Assembly: GCF_004564075.1 (NCBI RefSeq)
Contig: NZ_CP038256.1
Span: forward strand, 2,356,001-2,420,000
Source of the DNA: Microbacterium sediminis
GTDB taxonomy: Bacteria; Actinomycetota; Actinomycetes; Actinomycetales; Microbacteriaceae
Length of the DNA stretch: 64,000 bases
Reading direction: 5' to 3'
Part shown: piece by piece, positions 56,106 through 64,000 of the stretch
Layout: each line of letters opens with the position of its first letter
How positions within the stretch are numbered: position 1 is the first letter of the stretch
Notes under the pieces: generated by a model
Told to the model about the DNA's origin: nothing
Database searches by the model: none
What the model saw: the letters and a program-made list of their open reading frames with translations, nothing else
Position numbers and translations under genes: made by a program

Positions 56106-57074
56106 GTGCGCATCTTCATCGCTGGGCATGGTTCGATCGCTCAGCGACACATGAAGAATCTCGCCGCGTTGGCGCCGAGCACCGAGTTCGTGGTTCAGCA
56201 ATCTCGTCATGGGCGCGCCGTCGCACTTCCTCCCAACGCGAAGGTCGTCGCCTCGCCTGAAGAAGCGACGGCACGTGGAATCGACGCCGCCGTCATCGCG
56301 ACCGCATCGGCCGAGCATGCCGACGCACTTAGGCACCTGATCCCGGCATCAGTGCCACTCTACGTCGAGAAACCCGTGCTGACCTCAGAAATCGATGCGG
56401 CTGAGATCTCGCAACTCATGCGCGAGGTGGGGTACGACGCTCCGTCGTTGGTGGGGTGCAACCTGCGCTATCTCCCCTCCCTGATCAAGACTCGCGAACT
56501 GATCACCAGCGGTGCCGTGGGTCGGATCGTTCGTGCGCATTTGGAGGCGGGTCAGTGGCTGCCGGATTGGCGCCCCGAGCGCGATTACCGGGCCAGTTAT
56601 AGCGCCTCGTCCGAAGCAGGCGGCGGGGTGGTGCTGGATCTCATCCATGAGTTGGATGTCGCCCGCTGGATGCTCGGTGAGTTCGACCGCGTTCAGGCTG
56701 ACCTCGCGCAGAGGTCGTCCCTGGAGATCGACTCGGAGGACACCGCAGGCATACTGCTGTCGCAACGAGGCGGCGCCCTCGCAGTCGTCGCGCTTGACTA
56801 CGTGAGCCGACGCCCCGTCCGCCGATACTGCTTCACCGGCGAGGAGGGCACAATCGTTTGGGATATGCCTTCGAAGCAACTCGTCATCACCCGCGCAACC
56901 GGGATTGAGCAAATTCGGCTCGATGATGACGCATTCGACGTGTCAACGACCTACATGCGAGCGATGTCAGAGTTCCTCCGCGCGATAGACTCCGGGCTGC
57001 AAACTTCTCAGCCTCTCTCCGAAGGCTTGAGCACTCTCGCGCTCGCGCTCCGCGCGAAGAAGGCAGCACTGTGA
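56106..57074 (+). CDS. Gfo/Idh/MocA-family oxidoreductase (PtmF-like position)
   Basis: The 322-residue protein has RIFIAGHGSIAQRHMKNLAAL, an NAD(P) fold, and the EKPV motif in LYVEKPVLTS near residue 89. The second domain carries the GGGVVLDLIHELDVARWMLG stretch. The GTG at 56106 follows AAGGGG with 5-base spacing; a TTG at 56091 also opens the frame. In Campylobacter the ptmF-ptmB-ptmA order places an oxidoreductase before LegF, as here. Its reaction in this pathway is not proven. Confidence 0.8.
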   Translation: MRIFIAGHGSIAQRHMKNLAALAPSTEFVVQQSRHGRAVALPPNAKVVASPEEATARGIDAAVIATASAEHADALRHLIPASVPLYVEKPVLTSEIDAAEISQLMREVGYDAPSLVGCNLRYLPSLIKTRELITSGAVGRIVRAHLEAGQWLPDWRPERDYRASYSASSEAGGGVVLDLIHELDVARWMLGEFDRVQADLAQRSSLEIDSEDTAGILLSQRGGALAVVALDYVSRRPVRRYCFTGEEGTIVWDMPSKQLVITRATGIEQIRLDDDAFDVSTTYMRAMSEFLRAIDSGLQTSQPLSEGLSTLALALRAKKAAL

Positions 57075-57769
57075 GCACTATCGCAACAATCTGCGCCCGC
57101 GGCGGTTCGAAGGGCGTGCCCGGCAAGAACTCGCGACTCATGCTTGGGCGCCCCCTCATTGCGTACACCATCGAGCAGGCGTTGAGCGCCACGGGTATCG
57201 ACGGCGTGTTCGTATCAACCGACTCTCCATCGATCGCCGCCATCGCGGAGCGTGAGGGGGCAACTGTGCTGAGCCTCCGCCCGGCGCACCTCGCGACCGA
57301 CACCGCGCCGAAGATCCCCGTGATCGAGAATCTCGTCGAGACCGTCGAGGCGACCGGAATCGTCGTCGACCGCATAGTGGACCTCGACCCGACATCACCG
57401 CTGCGTTCCGTAACCGACATCGATCGAGCTCTCGAGCTCCTCGATCGAGACACTGACGTCGTCATCACCGGATATGTGTCCGATAAGAACCCCTACTTCA
57501 ACATGGTCGAGGACAAGGGCGAGGGACGCTTCGGCCTGGTGGTGTCACCGGCGAATCCGATCGTCGGCCGCCAGGCCGCGCCGCGCGTGTACGCCATGAA
57601 CGCCTCGATCTACTGCTGGTGGCGCCATACGCTTCCGCGTGGGCTGTGGACAGGAAACGTCCGGCTGCACGAAATGCCGCGCGAAAGGTCGATCGACATC
57701 GATCATGAGATGGATTGGCTACTCGTGGAGCGGCTTCTCCACGAGCGACAGAAAGATGGACTTCGATGA
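57071..57769 (+). CDS. legF: CMP-nonulosonate (legionaminate) cytidylyltransferase
   Basis: The 232-residue protein matches the NeuA/LegF family: TICARGGSKGVPGKNSRLMLGRPLIAYTIEQAL, STDSPSIAAIAEREGA, DLDPTSPLRSVTDIDRAL and the C-terminal SIDIDHEMDWLLVE. It activates the nonulosonic acid as CMP-sugar. The GTG at 57071 overlaps the Gfo stop as GTGA and it couples onward to the SDR. Confidence 0.92.
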   Translation: MSTIATICARGGSKGVPGKNSRLMLGRPLIAYTIEQALSATGIDGVFVSTDSPSIAAIAEREGATVLSLRPAHLATDTAPKIPVIENLVETVEATGIVVDRIVDLDPTSPLRSVTDIDRALELLDRDTDVVITGYVSDKNPYFNMVEDKGEGRFGLVVSPANPIVGRQAAPRVYAMNASIYCWWRHTLPRGLWTGNVRLHEMPRERSIDIDHEMDWLLVERLLHERQKDGLR

Positions 57770-58545
57770 CCCAGCAGGCAGTCACGCTTCTCACCGGTGG
57801 GGCCGGCATCCTGGGCTCACGCATGGCCGCCCGCCTGATTGCCGAGGGACACGTCCTCGTTGTCGTCGACCGAAATCAGGAGGCCCTGGAGAAGCTCGCG
57901 GCGGATCTTGGGCCGAGCGAGTCGTTCCGCGGCCTCGCGGCCGACGTCGCGTCACGCACCGATATGGAAGCGGTTCGCGACGAAATCGAAGCAGAACTCG
58001 GCGCTGTCTCCACGCTCATCAATGCTGCTGCAGGCAAGAGCGAGAATTTTTTCGAGCCCTTCGAGGAATTCCCGATCGGTGATTGGGACGAGGTAATGCG
58101 GATCAACCTGACGAGCGCGATGGTTTGCTCCCAGGTATTCGGCAAGGGCATGGCAGAACGCGGCGCGGGCAACATCGTCAACATCCTGTCGATCTACGGC
58201 ATTGTGGCTCCGGACCAGCGGATCTACGAGGGCTCAGAGTATCTCGGCCGCGCCATCAACACTCCCGCGGTGTACAGCGCCTCCAAGGCTGGCCTCTGGG
58301 GGCTCACGAAGTATCTCGCAGCGTACTGGGGGCATCGCAACGTTCGCGTCAACGCCGTGACTCCAGGCGGGGTGTTCAGCGGACAGAATGAAACCTTCGT
58401 GGAGCGCTACTCGGCGCGAGTGCCGCTGGGCCGCATGGCCGAGCCGTTCGAGATCGCCGATGCAGTGGCTTTCCTCGCGTCCGACCGCTCGGCGTACATC
58501 AGCGGGCAGAACATCGTTGTGGATGGCGGCCTGAGCACCTGGTGA
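57766..58545 (+). CDS. SDR oxidoreductase (PtmA-like)
   Basis: The 259-residue SDR has TLLTGGAGILGSRMAARL, NAAAGKSENFF, the catalytic Ser in NILSIYGIVAP and the YSASKAG active site. It ends in ISGQNIVVDGGLSTW. The ATG at 57766 overlaps the legF stop as ATGA. Its place after legF mirrors ptmA in the Campylobacter legionaminate cluster, where PtmA and PtmF are needed early in the GDP-sugar branch. Convergent with the 58564 gene. Confidence 0.85.
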   Translation: MTQQAVTLLTGGAGILGSRMAARLIAEGHVLVVVDRNQEALEKLAADLGPSESFRGLAADVASRTDMEAVRDEIEAELGAVSTLINAAAGKSENFFEPFEEFPIGDWDEVMRINLTSAMVCSQVFGKGMAERGAGNIVNILSIYGIVAPDQRIYEGSEYLGRAINTPAVYSASKAGLWGLTKYLAAYWGHRNVRVNAVTPGGVFSGQNETFVERYSARVPLGRMAEPFEIADAVAFLASDRSAYISGQNIVVDGGLSTW

Positions 58546-58563
58546 CTGGCGCCGTCGCAGCTT

Positions 58564-59649
58564 TCAGCGTCGAACCAGCCCAGCGAGCGCCGCACTCGCG
58601 GTATCGAAATCTACCCGACTAAACACTTCGACCGCCGGTCGCGTCGACGACAGGTCGCCGTCGAGAATCTCATCGATCGACCGCGCATCGATACCCAGCC
58701 GCTCGTACATGTGAAAGTATGCCTTCGTTGCGACCGGATCAGCATAGAAAACGACCGTGCGCCCAAGGTGGAGAGCCTCGAAGGCCAGTGTCGACAAAGG
58801 CGTGATGAGCACGTCATCGGCTGTCAAGCTCGTGAGAAAGTCGCCCGGCAAATCGCGGTTAAGTTCCACACGCGCGAAGGCAGGATCCGTCTCGTACGGG
58901 TAGTTGTCTCGCGGATGGACACGCAGGGCGAATCGCTTCGTACCGCGCCATTCCCCAGCCAGCCGACGGGTGATGCGCAACTGCGCCTCGTGCTCTTCCG
59001 ATCGCCCATGCGCTTCCCACGCGCCGGTGACGAAGTAGGCGGTGCCCCTGTTGCCACGGTCGCCGGCGTCGCCCGCCCGCTCGGCAGATGAGGATCCATC
59101 GAGCCATACGGGCCCGACGACATGGATCGCCTGATCCGAAAGTCCGCGGCCCCTTAGGAACTGGCGGTTGAGCTCCCCGATCGTCAGCACCGCGTCTGCC
59201 CAATAAGTTGCAACGATCCGCCTCGGAACAAGGCGCCGAAGTGCGCCGAACCGAAGCTTGTCAGAGATCCCCACGACCACTTCGGGATCGAAAACGACCC
59301 CGCGTATGTACGCCGCATGCGGAACACGAGTGAGCCACGCCGCCAGACGATGCTTCATCATCGAGAACCCGGAGAACACCATGATCGGCCGGCGCCGCAC
59401 CAGTCGCCATGAGAAGCTCACCAAGCTGCGCAGCTTGTCCGGGACGCTGATTCCGGTCGCGTAAGAGTAGGGCACCGCGACCACACGTGCGCCGGCGACC
59501 GCCGCGGGAAGGTTCATCGTCGCCAGGACCGATTTCGGCGCATCGACCAGGATCTCGTCAGCGTCCAATGGCGTCCGCTCGAGAATCAAGAGGATCTCCT
59601 CGATCTCCTCACGGATCTCGGCGCTGAGCCAGATCGTGCGCTTCACCAT
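58564..59649 (-). CDS. Unnamed GT-B-like transferase, candidate nonulosonate transferase
   Basis: I do not recognise a named family for this 361-residue protein. The C-terminal half has RVHPRDNYPYE and, about 45 residues later, ITPLSTLAFEALHLGRTVVFYAD. An HP motif followed by a Ser/Thr motif is the arrangement of CMP-sugar sites in bacterial sialyl- and polysialyltransferases of the GT-B type. The N-terminal half has no signal peptide; an internal stretch (YFVTGAWEAHGRS) begins the second domain. It sits between the CMP-legionaminate genes and the polymerase, overlapping the latter's stop by 7 bases. Leg transfer is a proposal. Confidence 0.55.
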   Translation of the reverse strand: MVKRTIWLSAEIREEIEEILLILERTPLDADEILVDAPKSVLATMNLPAAVAGARVVAVPYSYATGISVPDKLRSLVSFSWRLVRRRPIMVFSGFSMMKHRLAAWLTRVPHAAYIRGVVFDPEVVVGISDKLRFGALRRLVPRRIVATYWADAVLTIGELNRQFLRGRGLSDQAIHVVGPVWLDGSSSAERAGDAGDRGNRGTAYFVTGAWEAHGRSEEHEAQLRITRRLAGEWRGTKRFALRVHPRDNYPYETDPAFARVELNRDLPGDFLTSLTADDVLITPLSTLAFEALHLGRTVVFYADPVATKAYFHMYERLGIDARSIDEILDGDLSSTRPAVEVFSRVDFDTASAALAGLVRR

Positions 59650-60854
59650 TCCGTGCTACCGCTTCCCGTGGGCTTAATCATCACATCACCGCTATTCCGC
59701 ACCACAGCGCCTTCCGCGGCCGCGTCCCTATGCTCTACTCCTCGATAACTCACCCAGAGAAGTAGGAGAAGTCCGAGAGACGCATACGTGAGGTAGTTGT
59801 TCGCAAGGTTGGCTATCACGACGGCGACGATCAGCGTGGCGGCTGTCGTGTCTCTGTTTCGAGCGGCGCGTACAACTGCCATGACGATCAACGCCGCAAA
59901 AAGCAGGATTCCCACGGCGCCACGGTCGAAGAACACCTGGATGAATCCGTTATGCGAGTGAATGGCAGTCGTCAGCTTCGCGAGATCGGGCTCCACACCG
60001 GCGCCTGCCCCCAGAACCGGATGGCTCATCGCCTGTGCGAGAGTCTCGGCCCAGAGGTTTACGCGCCCGGTGAGGTTCGAGGAGCGCCCCAGGAGGCCGA
60101 GCAGTCGGTCTAGGAATCCGACGGGGGTCAAAGCGAGCATTCCTGCCGCCGCTCCGATGATGGCCACCGCTCCGAGACCCACTGCCCACCGCCAGCCTTG
60201 CATGAGCAGGAGAGCGAGTGACGCTATCAGCAAGGTGATCATCGACGCGGCCGAGTTCGAGTACCAGACCATGAACCCGTTGAAGGCGACAACAAGCAGC
60301 AGCCACCAAGACCTCTTGGTAAACGCAGCAGCCAACGCCAAAATGGCAGCGACGGCGGCGCTAAACCCCAAGTCGCTGTTCCAAGCGAAGAGGCCGATCG
60401 GTTGAAACGTGAGCCCCTCCGTGGGGTGCGACACCCAGACGGCGCCCACCTGAGGGGCAGCGATGACGAGCAAGAGGGAGCCCAAGGATGTGGCTGTGAA
60501 CGTCCACATGAGCACCATGCCGATATCGAGGGACCGACCGAGCAGGGCCATTGCGGCTCCTAGAAGCGCGATCGCCCCCAGCCCGGCCACGGTGGTGAGC
60601 GTGGAGATCCGATCCTCGGACCACACGAGGCCGACCAGGCTCCATGCGACGAATCCAACAACCAAGTAGTTGCGAAAAACGAAGCGAACGAGGTTGCGGA
60701 ACATCGCGCCGACCAGCACGAGCGTGAGCAAGAGAGTAATCACTCGTAACGGCACATAGCCGGTAGGCGGCGCTACTGAGCGGAGGAGACCGGCTCCGAC
60801 GCCCGCAGTGGCCAGTACCGCCGCAACTGCGACCCCCGCACGCCAGTTCTTCAC
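59643..60854 (-). CDS. Wzy/O-antigen-ligase-like polymerase
   Basis: The 403-residue protein has about ten to twelve hydrophobic segments and the Wzy_C-like motif LTGRVNLWAETLAQAMSHPVLGAGAG followed by IHSHNGFIQVFFDRGAVG, characteristic of PF04932 polymerases and ligases. It would polymerise the flipped repeat units outside the membrane. Start ATG at 60854, 41 bases after the flippase stop. Confidence 0.88.
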   Translation of the reverse strand: MKNWRAGVAVAAVLATAGVGAGLLRSVAPPTGYVPLRVITLLLTLVLVGAMFRNLVRFVFRNYLVVGFVAWSLVGLVWSEDRISTLTTVAGLGAIALLGAAMALLGRSLDIGMVLMWTFTATSLGSLLLVIAAPQVGAVWVSHPTEGLTFQPIGLFAWNSDLGFSAAVAAILALAAAFTKRSWWLLLVVAFNGFMVWYSNSAASMITLLIASLALLLMQGWRWAVGLGAVAIIGAAAGMLALTPVGFLDRLLGLLGRSSNLTGRVNLWAETLAQAMSHPVLGAGAGVEPDLAKLTTAIHSHNGFIQVFFDRGAVGILLFAALIVMAVVRAARNRDTTAATLIVAVVIANLANNYLTYASLGLLLLLWVSYRGVEHRDAAAEGAVVRNSGDVMIKPTGSGSTEW

Positions 60855-60895
60855 CAGCTCATCCTAGCGACGGCGGTGTCGTGGCCCTTGTACCA

Positions 60896-62332
60896 CTAGG
60901 CCGACGCGACGCGGTTACCCGCGCGGCGCAATATGAGCCACAGCACCGCACCTACGAGAGCTGCGACACCCACGACCACGAAACTCCAAAATGGCTGGGG
61001 GATAAGCACCACGGCCTGCAGAGCCACCACACAAGTCACGCCGAGCACAGCGCTCGCCCGGCCGAGTCGCGCGGGCTCAAGCCCACCTACCCGCGCAAGC
61101 CCAAAGCTTGCGACTGCTTGGAAGAGGTAAAACACCGGCCACACCAAGGTATAGCCGATCAGCGAGTACTCCGAGGGGAACGCAATCCCGCACAGGACGC
61201 CCGTCGACACAGCGAGGGCGGCGGCGAGGGGCGTCGACAAGGCCAGCGGCCAGGTACGACCGCTGATGAAGGTGAGATGGATGTTCGCCAGATAGGCAAC
61301 ATGGAACGCCCCGGCCATCGCGACGATCGCTGACGCACGAACCGGCAGATCGTCCGCGACAGCGGGGCCGCCCACGAGGGGCACAACGAAGGGCGCCAAC
61401 ACGACGTAGCCGCTGACGAGCACCAACGCGACGGCGGCCACCATCACGCTCGACCTGGCGAGCATGTCGGCGCGCTCGTCAGCCGGCGCCTGCATCACCA
61501 TGGGCGCCCATGCGTTGTTGACGGCGTTCAGCACGGTGACCACCGCTGATCCGAGCATCACCGCAACCTGCATCTGCCCAGCCTCGGCAACGCCGCCCAG
61601 ACGGATCACGGCGGCCATCATCACGGTCAAAAGTGCTGGCACAGCGAGGCTATGCGGCACAGCGGGCAGGCCGACACGTATGGCCCGCCATGTGCTCCGC
61701 CAAGAAAGGGCGGGGGCCGCATGCCTGACCGAAACCGCGACGGCGACGGCCGCTGCGATGAGATACCCGACTGCTAACCCGATCGAGTATCGCGCCGCCG
61801 ATGGTGTGCCAACGAGAACCAGCGTCAGTCCGACCACAGGTGGGAGCATCGCCGCCAGCATCGCGATGCTCACGAATGCGGCAACTCGCCCCGCGGCGCG
61901 TAGAACGGCCTGGCCGAGAGTTACGATCGCGAGGCCACCTCCTGCGACCACGCCCATGGCGACCACCAGCTGGTTTACTCCAGGGAACATCGCCGGCCCC
62001 CATGAGCCCGCCGTGCCAGCTACCGCGGCCGCCGCAACCACCACCAGGATCGACCCGATGGCGACGTAGCCCGTTGCACGGTTGAATCCTCCGTCGGCGA
62101 GAAGCGCATCGCGCGTTACCATCATGGGCAACCCGAGAGCGAGCGCTACTGACGCAAGCTGGTACACGCTGATCGAAACGGCCACCCCGCCGTACTCGTG
62201 GGCACCAAGTACTCGCGTGACGAGCGGCGTCACGAGCAACAGGATCAGAATCGGTGCCACCGTGGCGACTGTGTATAGAGCACCATGGCCCAGCAAGCCT
62301 CGACCGAGTCGAGACTTTAAGGGGTTCGTCAC
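60896..62332 (-). CDS. Wzx-like polysaccharide flippase
   Basis: The product has twelve to fourteen hydrophobic segments and a MATE/MVF-like repeat pattern, with the early LLVTPLVTRVLGAHEYGGVAVSISVYQLASVAL typical of polysaccharide transporters. It would flip the lipid-linked unit for the polymerase next to it. I chose the GTG at 62332; a TTG at 62347 in the same frame is equally possible, and neither has a strong Shine-Dalgarno site. Confidence 0.87.
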   Translation of the reverse strand: MTNPLKSRLGRGLLGHGALYTVATVAPILILLLVTPLVTRVLGAHEYGGVAVSISVYQLASVALALGLPMMVTRDALLADGGFNRATGYVAIGSILVVVAAAAVAGTAGSWGPAMFPGVNQLVVAMGVVAGGGLAIVTLGQAVLRAAGRVAAFVSIAMLAAMLPPVVGLTLVLVGTPSAARYSIGLAVGYLIAAAVAVAVSVRHAAPALSWRSTWRAIRVGLPAVPHSLAVPALLTVMMAAVIRLGGVAEAGQMQVAVMLGSAVVTVLNAVNNAWAPMVMQAPADERADMLARSSVMVAAVALVLVSGYVVLAPFVVPLVGGPAVADDLPVRASAIVAMAGAFHVAYLANIHLTFISGRTWPLALSTPLAAALAVSTGVLCGIAFPSEYSLIGYTLVWPVFYLFQAVASFGLARVGGLEPARLGRASAVLGVTCVVALQAVVLIPQPFWSFVVVGVAALVGAVLWLILRRAGNRVASA

Positions 62333-62397
62333 CTTACGAGCGTACAAGGGGTCGCTTCACTTCGCCGCCGATGCCGACCGTCGGCTAGTGTGACGCA

Positions 62398-63450
62398 GTG
62401 CGCGATGCGGCTCCTCACCTTCTCTACCTCGACCTGGTCCGCGCATTGGCGGCGCAGGCAGTGGTGCTCGGTCACGCTGCAGTTCTCGCATTTCCCGAGC
62501 TAATCGGCGCCGAAAAATTCCACATTCAGTCATACGCCGTCGTGATCTTCCTTGCGCTGTCTGGTTTCTTGATCGCTCGCTCGGTCCGCTCACGCATTGC
62601 CCGCGGGACGTTCGCACTCTCAGGCTATGTTTACGATCGGGCAGCTCGAATATTTGTTCCGCTGCTTCCACTCATCCCCTGCATCGTCATCATCGATCAC
62701 ATCGTCCTAGGCTCTCCTCCGACGAGCAGATTCGTCACGGACATGGATGACGGACCACTCGCGATCGTCTCTAATGCGTTGATGCTCCAGGACAACTGGC
62801 TGATCCAGGTGACGGATCGATTGTTCGACGCCGACCTTTCTCGTCGAGCCCTCGGGAGCGCGGCCCCCTGGTGGACAGTGGCGATCGAATGGTGGATCTA
62901 CATTGCCTTCGGGTGCATCGCTGCACTCATGATCCGTCGGACGCAGCGCATCGCGGCGGCCTCCATCTTCGGCGGCTTCGCCCTTGTGAGTGTGTTGGGG
63001 ACGAGCCTCGGAGGCAACATGCTCATCGTCGCCTGGGTGATCGGCGCTGCCCTCGCCTGGTGGTCGCCCGACTTCTCTGCTTCGACGTGGCGCTGGATCG
63101 CAGGCGCGTCGATCCTGCTTGTGGTCGCCTACCTGCTCGTTCTCCCGGACGGCACCTACACCCTCCCCGTGGTCGCGCTCACGGCAGTCGCCGTGGTCGC
63201 ATCGTTCCGTTCATCGTCGTGGCAGATTCTCCAGCGCATCGCAGGCCCGATTCGATGGCTTGCCGACTATTCGTACTCGCTCTATCTCATTCACTTCTCG
63301 GTGCTCGTCTGGGTGGTGAGCGCTTCACCCGGCACCCCGGGTTGGGCGCACGTGGCGATTGGCGTGGTCGCATCGAACGTTGTCGCCATCGGCTGCTGGC
63401 TGGCATTCGAACGTCATCACAAGGCCATTCGCGCTAAGTTTCCTCGCTGA
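62398..63450 (+). CDS. Acyltransferase family 3 membrane protein
   Basis: The 350-residue protein has about ten membrane segments and the acyltransferase-3 marks [19 protein letters not shown] with the catalytic His, [21 protein letters not shown] (here [15 protein letters not shown]) and [10 protein letters not shown]. It probably O-acetylates the surface polymer. The GTG at 62398 lies 66 bases from the divergent flippase start. Codon use is slightly less GC-rich than in the housekeeping genes. Confidence 0.9.
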   Translation: MRDAAPHLLYLDLVRALAAQAVVLGHAAVLAFPELIGAEKFHIQSYAVVIFLALSGFLIARSVRSRIARGTFALSGYVYDRAARIFVPLLPLIPCIVIIDHIVLGSPPTSRFVTDMDDGPLAIVSNALMLQDNWLIQVTDRLFDADLSRRALGSAAPWWTVAIEWWIYIAFGCIAALMIRRTQRIAAASIFGGFALVSVLGTSLGGNMLIVAWVIGAALAWWSPDFSASTWRWIAGASILLVVAYLLVLPDGTYTLPVVALTAVAVVASFRSSSWQILQRIAGPIRWLADYSYSLYLIHFSVLVWVVSASPGTPGWAHVAIGVVASNVVAIGCWLAFERHHKAIRAKFPR

Positions 63451-63466
63451 CTTATCTCCTCCCCCA

Positions 63467-63507
63467 GGTAGCAATTACGGGGCCCGGCAGAGCACCCCGT
63501 TACTACC
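63467..63507 (+). terminator. Hairpin after the acyltransferase gene
   Basis: GGTAGCAATTACGGGG and CCCCGTTACTACC form an imperfect stem with a GC-rich loop in the 94-base gap before rfbA. It could end the acyltransferase transcript; there is no T run. Confidence 0.5.
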
Positions 63508-63544
63508 CGTGGAGCCGCGAATCCCGCGTGGAAGAATCGGCCGC

Positions 63545-64000
63545 ATGAAGGGCATCATCCTTGCGGGCGGTTCCGGCACCCGCCTGCATCCGGTGACGCG
63601 CGGCGTCTCCAAGCAGCTGGTGCCCGTCTACGACAAGCCCATGGTGTACTACCCCCTGTCGACGCTGATGCTGGCCGACATCCGAGACATCCTGGTGATC
63701 ACAACGCCCCACGATGCGGCGGCGTTCGAGCGGCTGCTGGGCGATGGGTCGCAGTTCGGGGTGAACATCACCTTTGCGCAGCAGTCGTCGCCGGATGGGC
63801 TGGCGCAGGCGTTCACGATCGGTGCGGACTTCATCGGGGACGACAAGGTCGCTCTCGTGCTCGGCGACAACCTGCTCTACGGCCCCGGGCTCGGCACGCA
63901 GCTGGGACGGTACGCGAGCATCGACGGGGGCGCGATCTTCGCGTACTGGGTGGCCCAGCCTCAGGCGTACGGCGTGGTCGAGTTCGACGCGGACGGGATG
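63545..64000 (+). CDS. rfbA: Glucose-1-phosphate thymidylyltransferase, 3' end beyond the window
   Basis: RfbA makes dTDP-glucose, the first step of dTDP-rhamnose synthesis. The visible 152 residues start [43 protein letters not shown] and carry GDNLLYGPG, the catalytic loop typical of RfbA/RmlA. The frame runs through the right edge, so the C-terminal half is missing. Rhamnose genes are expected next. Confidence 0.95.
   Translation, partial: MKGIILAGGSGTRLHPVTRGVSKQLVPVYDKPMVYYPLSTLMLADIRDILVITTPHDAAAFERLLGDGSQFGVNITFAQQSSPDGLAQAFTIGADFIGDDKVALVLGDNLLYGPGLGTQLGRYASIDGGAIFAYWVAQPQAYGVVEFDADGM

Noticed and set aside
50033..58545. Pseudaminic or true sialic acid pathway
   Set aside because: A GDP-type PtmE with CBS domains, LegB- and LegC-like N-termini and the Gfo-LegF-SDR order fit legionaminate better; no PseB/PseC/PseG-type set or GlcNAc-6-P route was seen.

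Overview
This window is high-GC DNA from an actinobacterium, most likely a member of the Microbacteriaceae close to Microbacterium. The basis is the very high GC content, frequent GTG starts, 4-base ATGA/GTGA and 1-base stop/start overlaps, the gene order rplM-rpsI-glmM-coaA-glmS-acpS-alr-tsaE, and the secY-adk-map-infA-rpmJ order. The family assignment is an inference from gene content, not a search result.

Left third (1-26.5 kb). A long minus-strand housekeeping block runs from rplM (16.2 kb) to proC (cut by the left edge): ribosomal proteins L13/S9, GlmM, CoaA, GlmS, AcpS, Alr, the t6A set TsaE/TsaB/RimI/TsaD, a DUF4190-like protein and ProC. A plus-strand ppx sits inside it. Between tsaE and tsaB, which are usually adjacent, lies a co-directional five-gene cassette: a multi-cysteine radical SAM protein of the COG1964/Tes-like type, a small membrane protein, a non-canonical Lgt-like protein and two paralogous proline-rich membrane proteins. 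Identical 11-bp sequences containing a consensus DnaA box lie at the head of the cassette and between its last two genes. Next come an exonuclease/endonuclease/phosphatase protein, truA, an MTA/SAH nucleosidase, and a divergent catabolic locus (IclR regulator, YciI protein and AtoE-type transporter against cyclase, SDR and 3-hydroxyacyl-CoA dehydrogenase) with a double palindrome in its control region. YwaF-like and SulP membrane proteins follow.

Middle (26.9-43.2 kb). This is the S10-spc-alpha ribosomal superoperon on the minus strand, from rpsJ to rplQ, including secY, adk, map, a DsbA-like protein, infA and rpmJ. rpsN and rpsD are missing from their common places, and both gaps hold hairpins.

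Right third (43.5-64 kb). This is a cell-surface polysaccharide locus: UDP-glucose dehydrogenase, an initiating sugar-phosphate transferase, VanZ-like and DUF4012 proteins, a DUF4422 glycosyltransferase, a full nonulosonic (legionaminic-type) acid pathway, a candidate sialyltransferase-like enzyme, Wzy-like polymerase, Wzx-like flippase, acyltransferase-3 protein and the start of rfbA. The nonulosonate genes are LegC, LegB, PtmE-like GDP-sugar pyrophosphorylase, LegG, LegI and LegH on the minus strand, then a Gfo/Idh protein, LegF and an SDR on the plus strand. Together they could make CMP-legionaminic acid, add it to a lipid-linked unit, then flip and polymerise it. From about 48 kb the DNA is visibly less GC-extreme, which suggests a variable or transferred region.

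A family of GC-rich inverted/direct repeats occupies three intergenic regions (about 7.96, 11.57 and 26.53 kb). I saw no rRNA, tRNA, CRISPR array, insertion sequence or prophage.
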